DNA of 64,000 nucleotides, from contig NZ_SUKA01000003.1 of assembly GCF_005049105.1 (NCBI RefSeq), positions 1 to 64,000 of the forward strand, written 5' to 3'. Source of the DNA: Sphingobacterium alkalisoli. Its GTDB lineage: Bacteria; Bacteroidota; Bacteroidia; Sphingobacteriales; Sphingobacteriaceae. A program made the translations under genes and the position numbers. Each line of letters starts with the position of its first letter. Positions within the stretch are counted from its first letter, which is position 1. Below are positions 32,960 to 42,572 of the stretch, piece by piece. Under the pieces are notes generated by a model. The model was not told where the DNA came from. It saw nothing but the letters and a program-made list of their open reading frames with translations, and did no database searches.

Positions 32960-34654
32960 TTGAATGCCTTGAAATACTTATACCTATACCTATTATTTTT
33001 AACCCTCTTGTCCTGTGCACAAGAAGAAGTTACACAACCCCCAGTCGATGCACGTCCGTACTACACGAAAGCATTCGAATATCTCGATGCAGGCAAGACA
33101 GATAGTGCATTCCTCACGTTCGACAAAGCGAAAAATCTATTTATTGAAGCAAAAGATAGCCTCAATACAGCAAACTGTTTAATCAATATGGCGATTACAC
33201 AGCGCGAGCAGGGAGATTATTTTGGCGCCCAGGAAACATCATTACAAGCCCGAGACTATCTAGACGAGCTAAACCCCGACCATCGGATCTATATTAGTAC
33301 AAATTACAACAATCTCGCCACTACAAGTGATAATTTAAAAGATTTTGATCAAGCGATTTCCTTTTATGATTTAGCAATTAAGTTTTCCGATGATTCTTTA
33401 AATACCCTTATTTACCAAAACAATAAGGCAATAAGTTATCAATATCTTGAACGGTATGATGAAGCAATAGATCTATATAACGAGATCCTTAACCAGACAA
33501 TTGATAACTCGCGAGAATACGCACGGGTGTTGTCTAATCTTGCAAGAGCCAAATGGTTAAAAGACCCAGGTTATCAGGCGGTTCCGGATTTTTTAACTGC
33601 ATTGAAAATCAGGGAAAGAGAAAAGGATCTCTGGGGACAGAATGCGAGTTTTTCCCATCTTGCTGATTATTATGAAAAAGAAAAAACAGATTCTGCTTTT
33701 TTCTACGCCAGCAAAATGTACACGACAGCTCAAAAAATACGTAGCGCGCCCGATCAAATTCAAGCTTTAGAAAAAAAGATAACAGTGGGACCTTCCGACT
33801 CAATCAAGAATTATTTCTTAAGTTATAGTACCCTTAAAGACAGCGTCCAGGTTGCCCGAGCAGCCGCAAAGAATCAATTTGCATTAATTCGTTACGAAGT
33901 AGAAAAAAACAAATCCGATAATTTACTATTGCAAAAAGACAATGCAGAGAAAGCCAACCGGCTCACCCAACAACGCGCGATCACTGGCGGCGTAAGCCTT
34001 GTTCTCTTTGTTGCGATTTTCGGCGGAAGCTTCTATTACAAAAAGCGCAAGCAACGACTCGAGCTCGAAGCACAGAACCAAATCAAGGCCAGCAAATTAG
34101 AAACCTCCAAAAAAGTACACGATGTCGTTGCCAATGGCCTCTACCGCGTCATGAAAGAAATCGAGTATAAGCAGGTAATCGATCGCGAGTATACACTTGA
34201 TAAGTTGGAAGAGATGTACAACCGGTCCCGGGATATATCATATGAAAGCGAGGAGCAACCGAAAATTGAACAACCCTATCACGAGCGGCTCACCGAGCTC
34301 ATCAAATCTTTTGCTACCGAGAACCGCCGAGTATTGATAGCCGGGAATGACGCAGAACTATGGCATGCCGCCGATCAAGAAGGTAAAGACAATATTCGCC
34401 ACGTGTTACAAGAGTTGATGGTCAATATGGATAAACATAGCCAAGCTGATCATGTCGTGGTTCGTTTCGAAAAGACAGGCCATCAATTACATATTTATTA
34501 TAGTGATGATGGTATTGGCATAAAAAAAGATACCGTTCACGGCAATGGACTAACAAATACGGTTTCCCGTATTGAAAAATTAGGAGGCAAAATTAACTTT
34601 GACGATGAAACGGTAAAAGGACTCAAAGTAGAGATCACGATTCCATTTCTTTAA
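32960..34654 (+). CDS. lipoprotein TPR histidine kinase
   Basis: A 564-residue sensor. Signal with lipobox LLSC (Cys19), then six or so TPR-like repeats in the periplasm (YYTKAFEYLDAGKTDSAFLT; LNNLA-type NYNNLATTSDNLKDFDQAIS), a TM segment (GGVSLVLFVAIFGGSFYY, ~342-359), a H-box-like segment KKVHDVVANG (~383-392) and a HATPase domain (NIRHVLQELMVNMDKHS, YSDDGIGI, HGNGLTN). This is the Bacteroidota NarL/LuxR-type kinase layout. It lies 11 nt before its response-regulator gene and probably controls this locus. Confidence 0.85.
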   Translation: MNALKYLYLYLLFLTLLSCAQEEVTQPPVDARPYYTKAFEYLDAGKTDSAFLTFDKAKNLFIEAKDSLNTANCLINMAITQREQGDYFGAQETSLQARDYLDELNPDHRIYISTNYNNLATTSDNLKDFDQAISFYDLAIKFSDDSLNTLIYQNNKAISYQYLERYDEAIDLYNEILNQTIDNSREYARVLSNLARAKWLKDPGYQAVPDFLTALKIREREKDLWGQNASFSHLADYYEKEKTDSAFFYASKMYTTAQKIRSAPDQIQALEKKITVGPSDSIKNYFLSYSTLKDSVQVARAAAKNQFALIRYEVEKNKSDNLLLQKDNAEKANRLTQQRAITGGVSLVLFVAIFGGSFYYKKRKQRLELEAQNQIKASKLETSKKVHDVVANGLYRVMKEIEYKQVIDREYTLDKLEEMYNRSRDISYESEEQPKIEQPYHERLTELIKSFATENRRVLIAGNDAELWHAADQEGKDNIRHVLQELMVNMDKHSQADHVVVRFEKTGHQLHIYYSDDGIGIKKDTVHGNGLTNTVSRIEKLGGKINFDDETVKGLKVEITIPFL

Positions 34655-34665
34655 AAGGATAATGT

Positions 34666-35331
34666 ATGTTTAAAAAAATACTCATTGCTGAAGATCACCA
34701 AAGTTCCAACATTTCGGTGCAGAAGACACTTCAAGATTTAACTATCGATAATGCAGACTACGTGTATTATTGCGATCACGCTTTTAGCTGGTTAAAAAAT
34801 GCCATTCGCGATCAAGATCCCTACGAGGTGTTGATTACCGACCTCAGTTTTGAGGAAGATAATACCACCCAACAGATTACCAATGGCATCGATCTTATTA
34901 AAGCAGCCCGCGCTATCCAGCCCGATCTAAAAGTGATCGTATTTTCGGTCGAGAGCCGTCCAAGTATTATCGATGATCTATTTAAGGTGCACGGAATTGA
35001 CGGATACGTCCGCAAAGCAAGGCACGACGCCGATCACCTCAAAGAAGCCCTTCGAGCAGTATATAATCACAAATCTTATCAACCATCCGACGTTAAGCAA
35101 TCCATTCGTGACAAGAACTCGTATGAATTTACAACAGTAGATATCGCGATCGTTTCGTTGTTGTATCAGGGCGAACTTCAAAAGAATATCCCGGAATGTT
35201 TGAAACGAAGAAACATCAAGCCCTCTAGCCTGAGCAGTGTGGAGAAGAGACTCAATTTAATGAAAGAGACGCTAGGGTTTACCAAGAACGAGCAACTTGC
35301 AGTTTATTGCAAAGAAAAAGGACTTATCTAA
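34666..35331 (+). CDS. response regulator with C-terminal HTH
   Basis: A 221-residue regulator. Receiver domain with acidic pair E9/D10, phospho-acceptor D59 (EVLITDLSF), VFSVES and YVRKAR. The C-terminal ~70 residues are a helical DNA-binding region in the place of a LuxR HTH (FTTVDIAIVSLLYQGELQKN ... SSVEKRLNLMKETLGFTKN). It is co-transcribed with the kinase. It is a good candidate to bind the CGGAA array upstream. Confidence 0.85.
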   Translation: MFKKILIAEDHQSSNISVQKTLQDLTIDNADYVYYCDHAFSWLKNAIRDQDPYEVLITDLSFEEDNTTQQITNGIDLIKAARAIQPDLKVIVFSVESRPSIIDDLFKVHGIDGYVRKARHDADHLKEALRAVYNHKSYQPSDVKQSIRDKNSYEFTTVDIAIVSLLYQGELQKNIPECLKRRNIKPSSLSSVEKRLNLMKETLGFTKNEQLAVYCKEKGLI

Positions 35332-35340
35332 ACTAGAAAT

Positions 35341-35928
35341 ATGAAGTTTTGGTGTATGCGTACATACCCGCATGTTCTCACTTATGGTTTTATTATTCTG
35401 TTTGTTGGGCTCTCTTGTCAAAGTCAATCCGACTATACGAAAGATATAAGGAACGAAGAAAGGCATTCGCTCCATGAAAATGAGCCTTCACTTACGGAAA
35501 AAGAAAAACGCTGGAAGGACGGTTTTACCTACGTGACTAAAGTCATTGATGGTGATACCTTTTGGGTAGATAACGGTAGGCAAACTTTCAAAGTAAGGTT
35601 TATCGGTATTGATGCTCCGGAAACACGGAACTCTCGCTGGAAAGAGAAAGGGCACTACGCTAAGGAAGCTAAAGAATACGTTCGGTTTAAAACAGAACAT
35701 CAATGGGTACGTTTGGAGTTCGATGTGCAATCTGTCGATAGGTATAAGCGTCAGCTTGCCTACATTTATCTAGAGGATAATACGTTTCTAAATGCCACCT
35801 TGGTAGAACAAGGATATGCTGTAGTCGATACCTATCCACCTAATGTAAAATATGCGGAGCTGTTTACCAATCTTCAAAAACAAGCCCGCAAGAAGAAACG
35901 AGGGCTTTGGGGTGAACTATCTGAATAA
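35341..35928 (+). CDS. lipoprotein thermonuclease (SNase-like)
   Basis: A 195-residue staphylococcal-nuclease-fold enzyme with a lipoprotein signal (FVGLSC, Cys26). Catalytic residues are present: D70-G-D72 (metal), R86 in KVRFIGIDAPE, E94 and R137 in YKRQLAYIYL. It should cut DNA or RNA outside the cytoplasm. It follows the response regulator by 9 nt, so it is in the same regulatory operon, and a terminator follows. A secreted nuclease next to a trans-envelope machine is notable. Confidence 0.85.
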   Translation: MKFWCMRTYPHVLTYGFIILFVGLSCQSQSDYTKDIRNEERHSLHENEPSLTEKEKRWKDGFTYVTKVIDGDTFWVDNGRQTFKVRFIGIDAPETRNSRWKEKGHYAKEAKEYVRFKTEHQWVRLEFDVQSVDRYKRQLAYIYLEDNTFLNATLVEQGYAVVDTYPPNVKYAELFTNLQKQARKKKRGLWGELSE

Positions 35929-35952
35929 TATTTGCAATTATTAATTCTAACT

Positions 35953-35984
35953 AAAGACTGTCGAAATCGGCAGTCTTTTTTTTT
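35953..35984 (+). terminator. rho-independent terminator
   Basis: AAAGACTG, 10-nt loop, CAGTCTTT and a T-run. It ends the kinase/regulator/nuclease operon. Confidence 0.9.
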
Positions 35985-36000
35985 GCAAAACCTATATGGG

Positions 36001-36016
36001 TTACGGGAAACCGTAA
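36001..36016. promoter_or_regulatory. palindrome TTACGG-GAAA-CCGTAA, site ii
   Basis: Lies just after the terminator and 75 bp before the first gene of the Srf-like operon. Its exact reverse complement is at 53472-53487. Confidence 0.7.
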
Positions 36017-36090
36017 ATTATATTTAAGTCACGGCAGTAGATTTGTTCGTTAGCTTTTAAGAAGCTATACCATAGTTAACGAATAAAGAT

Positions 36091-36741
36091 ATGAAAGAAT
36101 TTTATTACGCCAGAAATTCGGAAAAGTTTGGACCATACAGCTTAGTAGAACTGAGGTTTGAGAATATCACTCCTCAAACACTTATTTGGTTTGAAGGCCT
36201 ACCATCCTGGCAATATGCCGAAGACGTCGAAGAGATCCAAAGTATTTTTCATCCCGTCGAACAGGTCGAAGTTGACGAGCCTGCTGCTATCGAAGAAGAA
36301 AAAGAAGAAGAGCCGGGAACTCCTGTCATCGAAGCTGAGGATATCTCCCAAGTCGCATACGCCGAAAGTACAGTTCACGAGGTGAGCAATCAATATACCG
36401 TTCTCGATAATAATGGGTTTTTCAAGCGCCCCTTTAGTTTCAATGGTCGGATTAGACGTACGGAGTGGTGGGTTTCAGTTATTATAGTACACATAACTAC
36501 CGCCTTAGTCGCCGCTGCTTTAGAGTCGAATACTTCCACCGCGTCTAATGGTTTAGCAGTTCTACTTTACATACCTATAATATGGTTTGCGCTCGCACAA
36601 GGAACTAAAAGATGTCATGACCGTGGAAATTCTGGATTTTTCATATTGGTTCCTTTTTATGCACTTTGGCTGGCCTTTGGAGATAGCGACGTTGGGCAAA
36701 ACGAGTATGGCACCAACCCCAAAGGTAGAGACTTTCAATAA
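36091..36741 (+). CDS. GYF_2-DUF805 membrane protein
   Basis: A 216-residue protein. Residues 1-50 are a GYF_2-type module (FYYARNSEKFGPYSLVELRF), then an acidic linker, then a DUF805 membrane domain (FSFNGRIRRTEWWVSVIIVH ... RCHDRGNSGFFILVPFYALW) with three TM segments. GYF-type modules bind proline-rich peptides. The Pro-rich mini-protein at 32656 would be a possible ligand, but topology does not settle this. First gene of the long operon; 28 nt before the SrfB-like gene. Confidence 0.8.
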   Translation: MKEFYYARNSEKFGPYSLVELRFENITPQTLIWFEGLPSWQYAEDVEEIQSIFHPVEQVEVDEPAAIEEEKEEEPGTPVIEAEDISQVAYAESTVHEVSNQYTVLDNNGFFKRPFSFNGRIRRTEWWVSVIIVHITTALVAAALESNTSTASNGLAVLLYIPIIWFALAQGTKRCHDRGNSGFFILVPFYALWLAFGDSDVGQNEYGTNPKGRDFQ

Positions 36742-36769
36742 TCATTTCCTATAGCGTATCAGATCAAAC

Positions 36770-39700
36770 ATGAGAAGAATTTCATTAATAGCGAATTCAA
36801 ATATTCAGTATTATAAGTACGAAGTAGAAATCGATTTGGCGTTTGGAAAGTCAAATCGAGTCTATTACCATCAACCTTATGATAAAAGCGTCCTAAGTTT
36901 TATACTAGACCCCTTATTCAAAGTTAACCAAGAAGGCGTCGAAATATTCTACCGTAGAGAAGAACTCGAAGATCATGGATTTATTGTCAATAATAGATTG
37001 AAGGACGATGTCGACCTATCGTCTTGCAATCAAGTTTTTGATAGCTTTGAAGAGTTCAATCTTAAACGCGTCTTAAAGAATTATCAAAACAGTTGGATAC
37101 CACTTCCGTATTTCAAAGACAATTCAATCAATAAAGATCTCTTGTACCCTACAGACTGGGTGCGGCTGTATATCAGCTGCGACGAGCAGTATACTATGGC
37201 ACGGATTGTTGTTGCAGTAGATACAACCTTATCACGCAGTGATAACGATAAGACTAGCCCAACATTAAGTTTAAATCCAGACGAAAATATTTTTAAGCTG
37301 GAGTCAAAGGAGCTAAATATAGCACGTAACTTCTACGCGAATAAATCTACAAATGCATGGATAGATAAATACCTTGCTAACCTGTACTATGGCCAAAATG
37401 ATGACCGCCGCTATGAGCAGCCATTTAAGGAGTACCTCGGCAGCTATATCCTTTTGATCAAATGGCTGTCATCCCACCTGGACTTTCCGGAAGTGCAGTT
37501 GTTTACCGACGATATACGTAAGAAAACCGTCGATTTAGTAGTCGATATCGGAAATTCAGCCACCTGTGCACTACTGTTTGAGAACAAGGATGATAGCACC
37601 TTCGAATTTGATAGCGTCAAGAAGCTCATTATTCAGGATTACTCCAATCCACATCAGGAATATGATAAGCCATTTCCGATGAATGTCGTATTTGCTGAGT
37701 CAAAATTTGGAGAAATTAATAAAGATATCTATCACAACAAAAAGTTTATCATACCCAGTTTAGTACGTATCGGTTATGAAGCAGAAGAATTGATCAACGG
37801 CTCAATGCTTAATCTGGATCTGGGCTATGAGCTAAAAACTTATAATTCAAGTCCAAAGAGATACCTGTGGGATACCAATCCTTCTGAAAGGGAATGGGAG
37901 TTTCATCCGCATGATCGTTCTGGTTCCGTAAAAAAAGTTTACCTCAATGGTATTTCAGAGCAGCTCAATACCGATGGGTCGTTGTTAGATAAAGAAGGTT
38001 TTTTTGGTAGTAAATCGCTGTTTTCCAAGGGATCCTTAATGAAATTCGTGTTTTTAGAATTGCTGATCCACGCACATATACAGATTAATTCGTTCAAATT
38101 TAGAGAAGAGCACGGCGATATGACCGTGCCTCGGAGTATTCGTCGGATTACGATATCCTGTCCTACAGGTATGATACAGCACGAACAGGTTGCGCTAAGA
38201 AGGGCGGCTGAAGAAGCCTGTTTACTACTATCCAATTATCAGAAGTTCTATTTTGATCAGGATGAGAACCGGAATTGGTTTACCATACCCGAAATTATAC
38301 CCGCTACGCAGGACATAGCAAAGCGGATAAGTCAACTGGATACCAGAAAAGATTGGATTTATGATGAGGCCACCTGTAGTCAGTTGGTGTTTGTATACAG
38401 CCTTTTGGCCAAAAAGCTTAAGGGCAACAATTATGTTATCGACCACTTCCTGTTTAAAGGAAAGAATGGCCTAAGGATTGGATCTATCGACATAGGAGCT
38501 GGCACGACCGATCTCATGATCAATGAGTATCACTTAAACGAAGATCTGACTGTCCAGAATTTCGAACCCAAACCGCTCTTCTGGGATAGCTTTAAGTTGG
38601 CAGGCGATGACTTGCTGAAGGAGCTATTGCTAAAGATACTTATCAAAGGAAATTCCTTTGGAACGGAACAATTAAACGGGCTTGGAATTCTTGAACAATA
38701 CGCCCTCGATAAGGGGATCGAAAATACTTACAATAAACTCAATGGATTTTTCGGCGAGAATACCAATAATATGGGCTATGCGGCCAAGATGATGCGCAAA
38801 GCCTTCGTTCACCAAGTAGGTATTCCTATTATCTATAAATGCCTTGAGTGCGCTAACGAGGGCTCGGATCAGACAAAGACCTTTGAAGAGATCATAGGCC
38901 AAGCGTTTAAAAATAAGGAGTTAGTGGCCTATTTCGAGCAGCATTTTGGATTTAATTTTCTTGATGTGAAATGGAACATATCTAGCGCAACGGTGAATGC
39001 CATTGTCCACGGCGTATTCGATTCGATGGTACGCCAGATAGCCGTTGTGCTCAATCATTACGAATGCGACTATGTCGTACTCTCTGGAAAGCCAGCGTCA
39101 TTGTCGAGTTTCGAAAATCTTTTCAAACAGTATTTATCCTGCTCGCCCAACAATATTGTGAACCTGAATAAGTACTGGATAGGCAAATGGTATCCTTTCG
39201 CTGATCATACGGGCGTAATCAATGATCCCAAGACCATCGTTAGTGTCGGGGCTATAATTTCACTGATGTCCGGTAAGCTGAAAAAGCTTCCAGATTTTAA
39301 GCTGAATACCACGTCTCTGTCTCAGTCATTGATCTCAACCGCAGACCATATTGTCAAATTAAACGGTAATGTGAAAGAAGAAATTTTATCCCCCACATTG
39401 TCTGATCGCAATTTTCTCGTCAAGCAGTTACCTTACCAATTTGGCTATAGCAAATTCATGGCGCGCAACTATCCGTACTCTTCACTTTACAGCCTTAACG
39501 TCAATATGAAGGAGATTGATAAAAGTGTTCGGCAGCGTTACGTTGGTCGAGATGAAAATTTTTACCGCGAGCAGGGCAGTATTGAGCGGAATAACATCCT
39601 TCAAAATATGCCGCTTAAGGTAACTGTAAGTAGAGAAATAGAGGAGAGCAAAGAATTGCTTCGCATATTAGAAGTCGAGAATATCCTCGGTAATAGTCTT

Positions 39701-39784
39701 CCCGTAAAGCATTTATCGCTGGGTTATCAGACCCTCGAGAGCGCCGAGGGATATTGGTTGGACACATGCGAATTCGTGCTATAA
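36770..39784 (+). CDS. SrfB-like actin/Hsp70-fold ATPase
   Basis: A 1004-residue protein that I assign to the SrfB ('virulence factor SrfB') family. Evidence is the size, the actin/Hsp70-fold nucleotide site - phosphate-1 loop DIGNSAT (259-265), phosphate-2 loop DIGAGTTD (574-581), adenosine motif VVLSGKPA (~769-776) - and the following SrfC- and SrfA-like genes. About 250 residues precede the ATPase core. It is cytoplasmic, with no TM. The biochemical role of SrfB proteins is not established; an ATP-driven assembly or polymerising role is inference from the fold. Overlaps nothing; 12 nt to the next gene. Confidence 0.8.
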   Translation: MRRISLIANSNIQYYKYEVEIDLAFGKSNRVYYHQPYDKSVLSFILDPLFKVNQEGVEIFYRREELEDHGFIVNNRLKDDVDLSSCNQVFDSFEEFNLKRVLKNYQNSWIPLPYFKDNSINKDLLYPTDWVRLYISCDEQYTMARIVVAVDTTLSRSDNDKTSPTLSLNPDENIFKLESKELNIARNFYANKSTNAWIDKYLANLYYGQNDDRRYEQPFKEYLGSYILLIKWLSSHLDFPEVQLFTDDIRKKTVDLVVDIGNSATCALLFENKDDSTFEFDSVKKLIIQDYSNPHQEYDKPFPMNVVFAESKFGEINKDIYHNKKFIIPSLVRIGYEAEELINGSMLNLDLGYELKTYNSSPKRYLWDTNPSEREWEFHPHDRSGSVKKVYLNGISEQLNTDGSLLDKEGFFGSKSLFSKGSLMKFVFLELLIHAHIQINSFKFREEHGDMTVPRSIRRITISCPTGMIQHEQVALRRAAEEACLLLSNYQKFYFDQDENRNWFTIPEIIPATQDIAKRISQLDTRKDWIYDEATCSQLVFVYSLLAKKLKGNNYVIDHFLFKGKNGLRIGSIDIGAGTTDLMINEYHLNEDLTVQNFEPKPLFWDSFKLAGDDLLKELLLKILIKGNSFGTEQLNGLGILEQYALDKGIENTYNKLNGFFGENTNNMGYAAKMMRKAFVHQVGIPIIYKCLECANEGSDQTKTFEEIIGQAFKNKELVAYFEQHFGFNFLDVKWNISSATVNAIVHGVFDSMVRQIAVVLNHYECDYVVLSGKPASLSSFENLFKQYLSCSPNNIVNLNKYWIGKWYPFADHTGVINDPKTIVSVGAIISLMSGKLKKLPDFKLNTTSLSQSLISTADHIVKLNGNVKEEILSPTLSDRNFLVKQLPYQFGYSKFMARNYPYSSLYSLNVNMKEIDKSVRQRYVGRDENFYREQGSIERNNILQNMPLKVTVSREIEESKELLRILEVENILGNSLPVKHLSLGYQTLESAEGYWLDTCEFVL

Positions 39785-39796
39785 GAACAGGTAAAG

Positions 39797-42571
39797 ATGA
39801 AAAATTATTCTAAAGAAGACGTCACAAAGATTAAAGAAATACTTTCTGACAATATTGTTCTTATCAATGATACCATTCAATGGGTTGACAATTCGTTGAA
39901 GTATGAGGAACGCAACAAGCTATTGGCCACATGCAAGAAGAATCTGAATACCCTTAGAAAGATAGATAGGGGTATAGGAAACAAACCTGTGATGGCAGTT
40001 TTCGGAGCGAGTCAGGTGGGCAAATCCTATTTGATTAAAAATCTGCTTAGTAGCAAAGGACAACCATTTTATATCAATAATGGACGTGAAAAGTATGATT
40101 TCTTAAAAGATATCAATCCCCCGGGAACAGGCGCGGAGAGCACAGGTGTAGTTACCCGGTTCACGGCCGATAACAAGACACTTTTTGAAGAATATCCTAT
40201 ACGAATTAATATACTCTCTCCCAAAGATGTGCTGAATATTATCTTAGACTCTTACTTTTTAGATCTCAAGAAGATTACGTCGTTTATCAGTAAGAAAGAC
40301 CTTGAAGAACATCTATTGAAGCTCGAACAACATCAGGGGCACGATACGCAATCCTATTTATCAGAATATGATATTTTGGAGATCCAAAGCTACTTTCAAA
40401 AGCATTTGTCGAAGCATACCATCCTTTTTCAGTCATTGTACGAGATCCGCTTTTTCGAACGCATTGCTGATATCATACTACACATACCGCCAAGGCGATG
40501 GACGGATGTATTCAATGTACTATGGAATCGGAATGAATATCTTTCCGGCTTATTTAGCGGATTGATAGCGAAGCAGGAATTATTGGGCTTCGTGGATAGC
40601 GGCTACATCGCATTTGACAACGTGCTTCGCGGCAAAGGCGAAATCCTTGATGTCAAAAGACTTCAGGAGTTGGATCAGTGCGACAGATACACCAAAGTTA
40701 AGAGAGCTGATGGAACCGTAGTCGAATTACAGATTTCATATCTTGCAGCATTGGTAGCCGAACTTGTGCTGGCCATTCCTGCCGAGTTGAGTAAAGGGCG
40801 GGAATTCCTCAATCATTCTGACCTATTGGATTTTCCCGGAGCCAGAAGCCGTATGCCACTGGATCAAGAAGAAGTCTCCGAGAAACATCTAGACGGTATG
40901 TTATTACGCGGGAAGGTATCTTATTTATTCAATAAGTATTCAGACGATTTCAATATCAATAACCTCCTATTCTGCACAAATGATAAGCAGCTGGAGGTTA
41001 GCGAGATTCCCTCGCTTCTGTCCGATTGGATTTCGAACAATATTGGTGATAACGTACGGGATAGAGGTATCACGCTAAAAAACGTTGGTATCCCGCCACT
41101 CTTCGTGATTTTTACATTCTTCAACAACCAATTGAAGTACGATACCACAAATGATACACAGTATGCATTGTCTCCTAACCATCTTGATTATAAATGGCAG
41201 ATCCGCTTTGAGCGTTTTTTTGAGCAAGAGATCGTTACGCAGAGCAAAGACTGGCATACCGACTGGTCAGATAGGCATCCGTATTTTCAAAACTTCTATT
41301 TATTAAGGGATTTTAAATATTCAGAGGATAGTTTTCGAGGTTATGCAGAGCAGGGGGAAGAGTCCGAGGTGAATCCAGATAGATCGAAATTCCTGAAGTC
41401 GTTACAGTCATCCTTTATCAACCACCCCTTCGTACAGCGTCATTTTGCTTCGCCAAGTCAGTCGTGGGATTCTGCTGCTACGTTGAATAACGATGGGGCG
41501 CAGTTGATCGTGGACAATTTAGCCCAAGTATCAAATAATAAGACAAAGATCAACCATTATCTCAACCGAGCTAACAACCTGCTTCAAGAGATTAAAGAAG
41601 ATTTAGGACGATTCGTCTATACAGATGATATTGCAAAGCACCGCGCATCTAGTATGGCCAAAGTAAATCAGTTTCAGATGTCCTTTAATACAATTTTAGC
41701 ACGGAATTTAAGTCTGTTTAATACGTTCATTGAAAAGATCTCGTTGATACCGTTGGATATATATCAGCTATTAAATCAAAATATGGTATTGGAGATGAGT
41801 GACCAGGTCACAGACGAGAATACCCCGGCCGCTATTTTAAAGAGTCAATATGCGGAGCTAGCTAATCTCAAATCCAAAGCAGAAGTCATTAACGTGCTGA
41901 AAGAAAAATTATGGTTGGCTAACGAAGTAGATGTAATCAATTTCCTTCAAGCCGGAGGGATCCAATTAGAAGAATTGTATACAGATCATCGATCAGAGTC
42001 AAAATCAGAATACTACACAAGGTTGGTCCTGGCATATTGGAAGAACCAGATCACTTCCAGTAACAATTTTGACCAACTTGCAGAGCTGGGATTAACCCGG
42101 GGGAGCATCGATTTTATCACGTCACATCTGCAGCATATCTTAGAGAAGCGAAAGATTGCGGACAAACTGATTTATATCTTAGACGGTGTCGTTTCGCAGA
42201 TTCATGTCAATCACGGACATGAATTCTTTCTCGCTGAAACCTTTACATTGATCGTCAACGACCTTGCTGTCAATTTTGATACGAACTTCTTCTCGGAGAC
42301 CGAACTTGATGAAGCTAGACACATGTTTTCAAATAGTAAGTTATTTGCACCGAATCATGCAAAAGATGAATCCAGCGATGCCATCGCAGGACTATTCGAT
42401 AACAACAATCTAGATACACGCACGATTACGCTCCAAAAATATAACAAATGGATTGAAAGTTTTCGCGCATCATTGTTGGTTAACGCCGGTTTCGTAGACT
42501 ATGATGAGAAGGCAAATGAAAGTTTGAAAAGCATGATCGATCAGTATAAACCTATTCAATTGCATTCCTAA
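39797..42571 (+). CDS. SrfC-like dynamin-type GTPase
   Basis: A 924-residue protein resembling SrfC ('putative virulence effector') proteins. P-loop GASQVGKS (70-77), then the family-typical NPPGTGAESTGVVTRFT (switch I), and G3-like DFPG (345-348) in SDLLDFPGARSR. The wide gap between P-loop and G3 and the long helical C-terminal half suit dynamin-superfamily GTPases. It is cytoplasmic and may act at the membrane. It ends 1 nt before the SrfA-like gene start, implying coupled translation. Confidence 0.8.
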   Translation: MKNYSKEDVTKIKEILSDNIVLINDTIQWVDNSLKYEERNKLLATCKKNLNTLRKIDRGIGNKPVMAVFGASQVGKSYLIKNLLSSKGQPFYINNGREKYDFLKDINPPGTGAESTGVVTRFTADNKTLFEEYPIRINILSPKDVLNIILDSYFLDLKKITSFISKKDLEEHLLKLEQHQGHDTQSYLSEYDILEIQSYFQKHLSKHTILFQSLYEIRFFERIADIILHIPPRRWTDVFNVLWNRNEYLSGLFSGLIAKQELLGFVDSGYIAFDNVLRGKGEILDVKRLQELDQCDRYTKVKRADGTVVELQISYLAALVAELVLAIPAELSKGREFLNHSDLLDFPGARSRMPLDQEEVSEKHLDGMLLRGKVSYLFNKYSDDFNINNLLFCTNDKQLEVSEIPSLLSDWISNNIGDNVRDRGITLKNVGIPPLFVIFTFFNNQLKYDTTNDTQYALSPNHLDYKWQIRFERFFEQEIVTQSKDWHTDWSDRHPYFQNFYLLRDFKYSEDSFRGYAEQGEESEVNPDRSKFLKSLQSSFINHPFVQRHFASPSQSWDSAATLNNDGAQLIVDNLAQVSNNKTKINHYLNRANNLLQEIKEDLGRFVYTDDIAKHRASSMAKVNQFQMSFNTILARNLSLFNTFIEKISLIPLDIYQLLNQNMVLEMSDQVTDENTPAAILKSQYAELANLKSKAEVINVLKEKLWLANEVDVINFLQAGGIQLEELYTDHRSESKSEYYTRLVLAYWKNQITSSNNFDQLAELGLTRGSIDFITSHLQHILEKRKIADKLIYILDGVVSQIHVNHGHEFFLAETFTLIVNDLAVNFDTNFFSETELDEARHMFSNSKLFAPNHAKDESSDAIAGLFDNNNLDTRTITLQKYNKWIESFRASLLVNAGFVDYDEKANESLKSMIDQYKPIQLHS

Positions 42572-42572
42572 C

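Noticed and set aside
36158..36393. Lys-rich and Phe-rich frames inside the GYF-DUF805 gene
   Set aside because: Shadows of the GAAGAA-rich acidic linker of the real gene.
36770..39784. Ordinary DnaK/Hsp70 chaperone
   Set aside because: It has the actin-fold phosphate loops but is 1004 residues, lacks a substrate-binding domain and the DnaK signatures, and is followed by SrfC- and SrfA-like genes.
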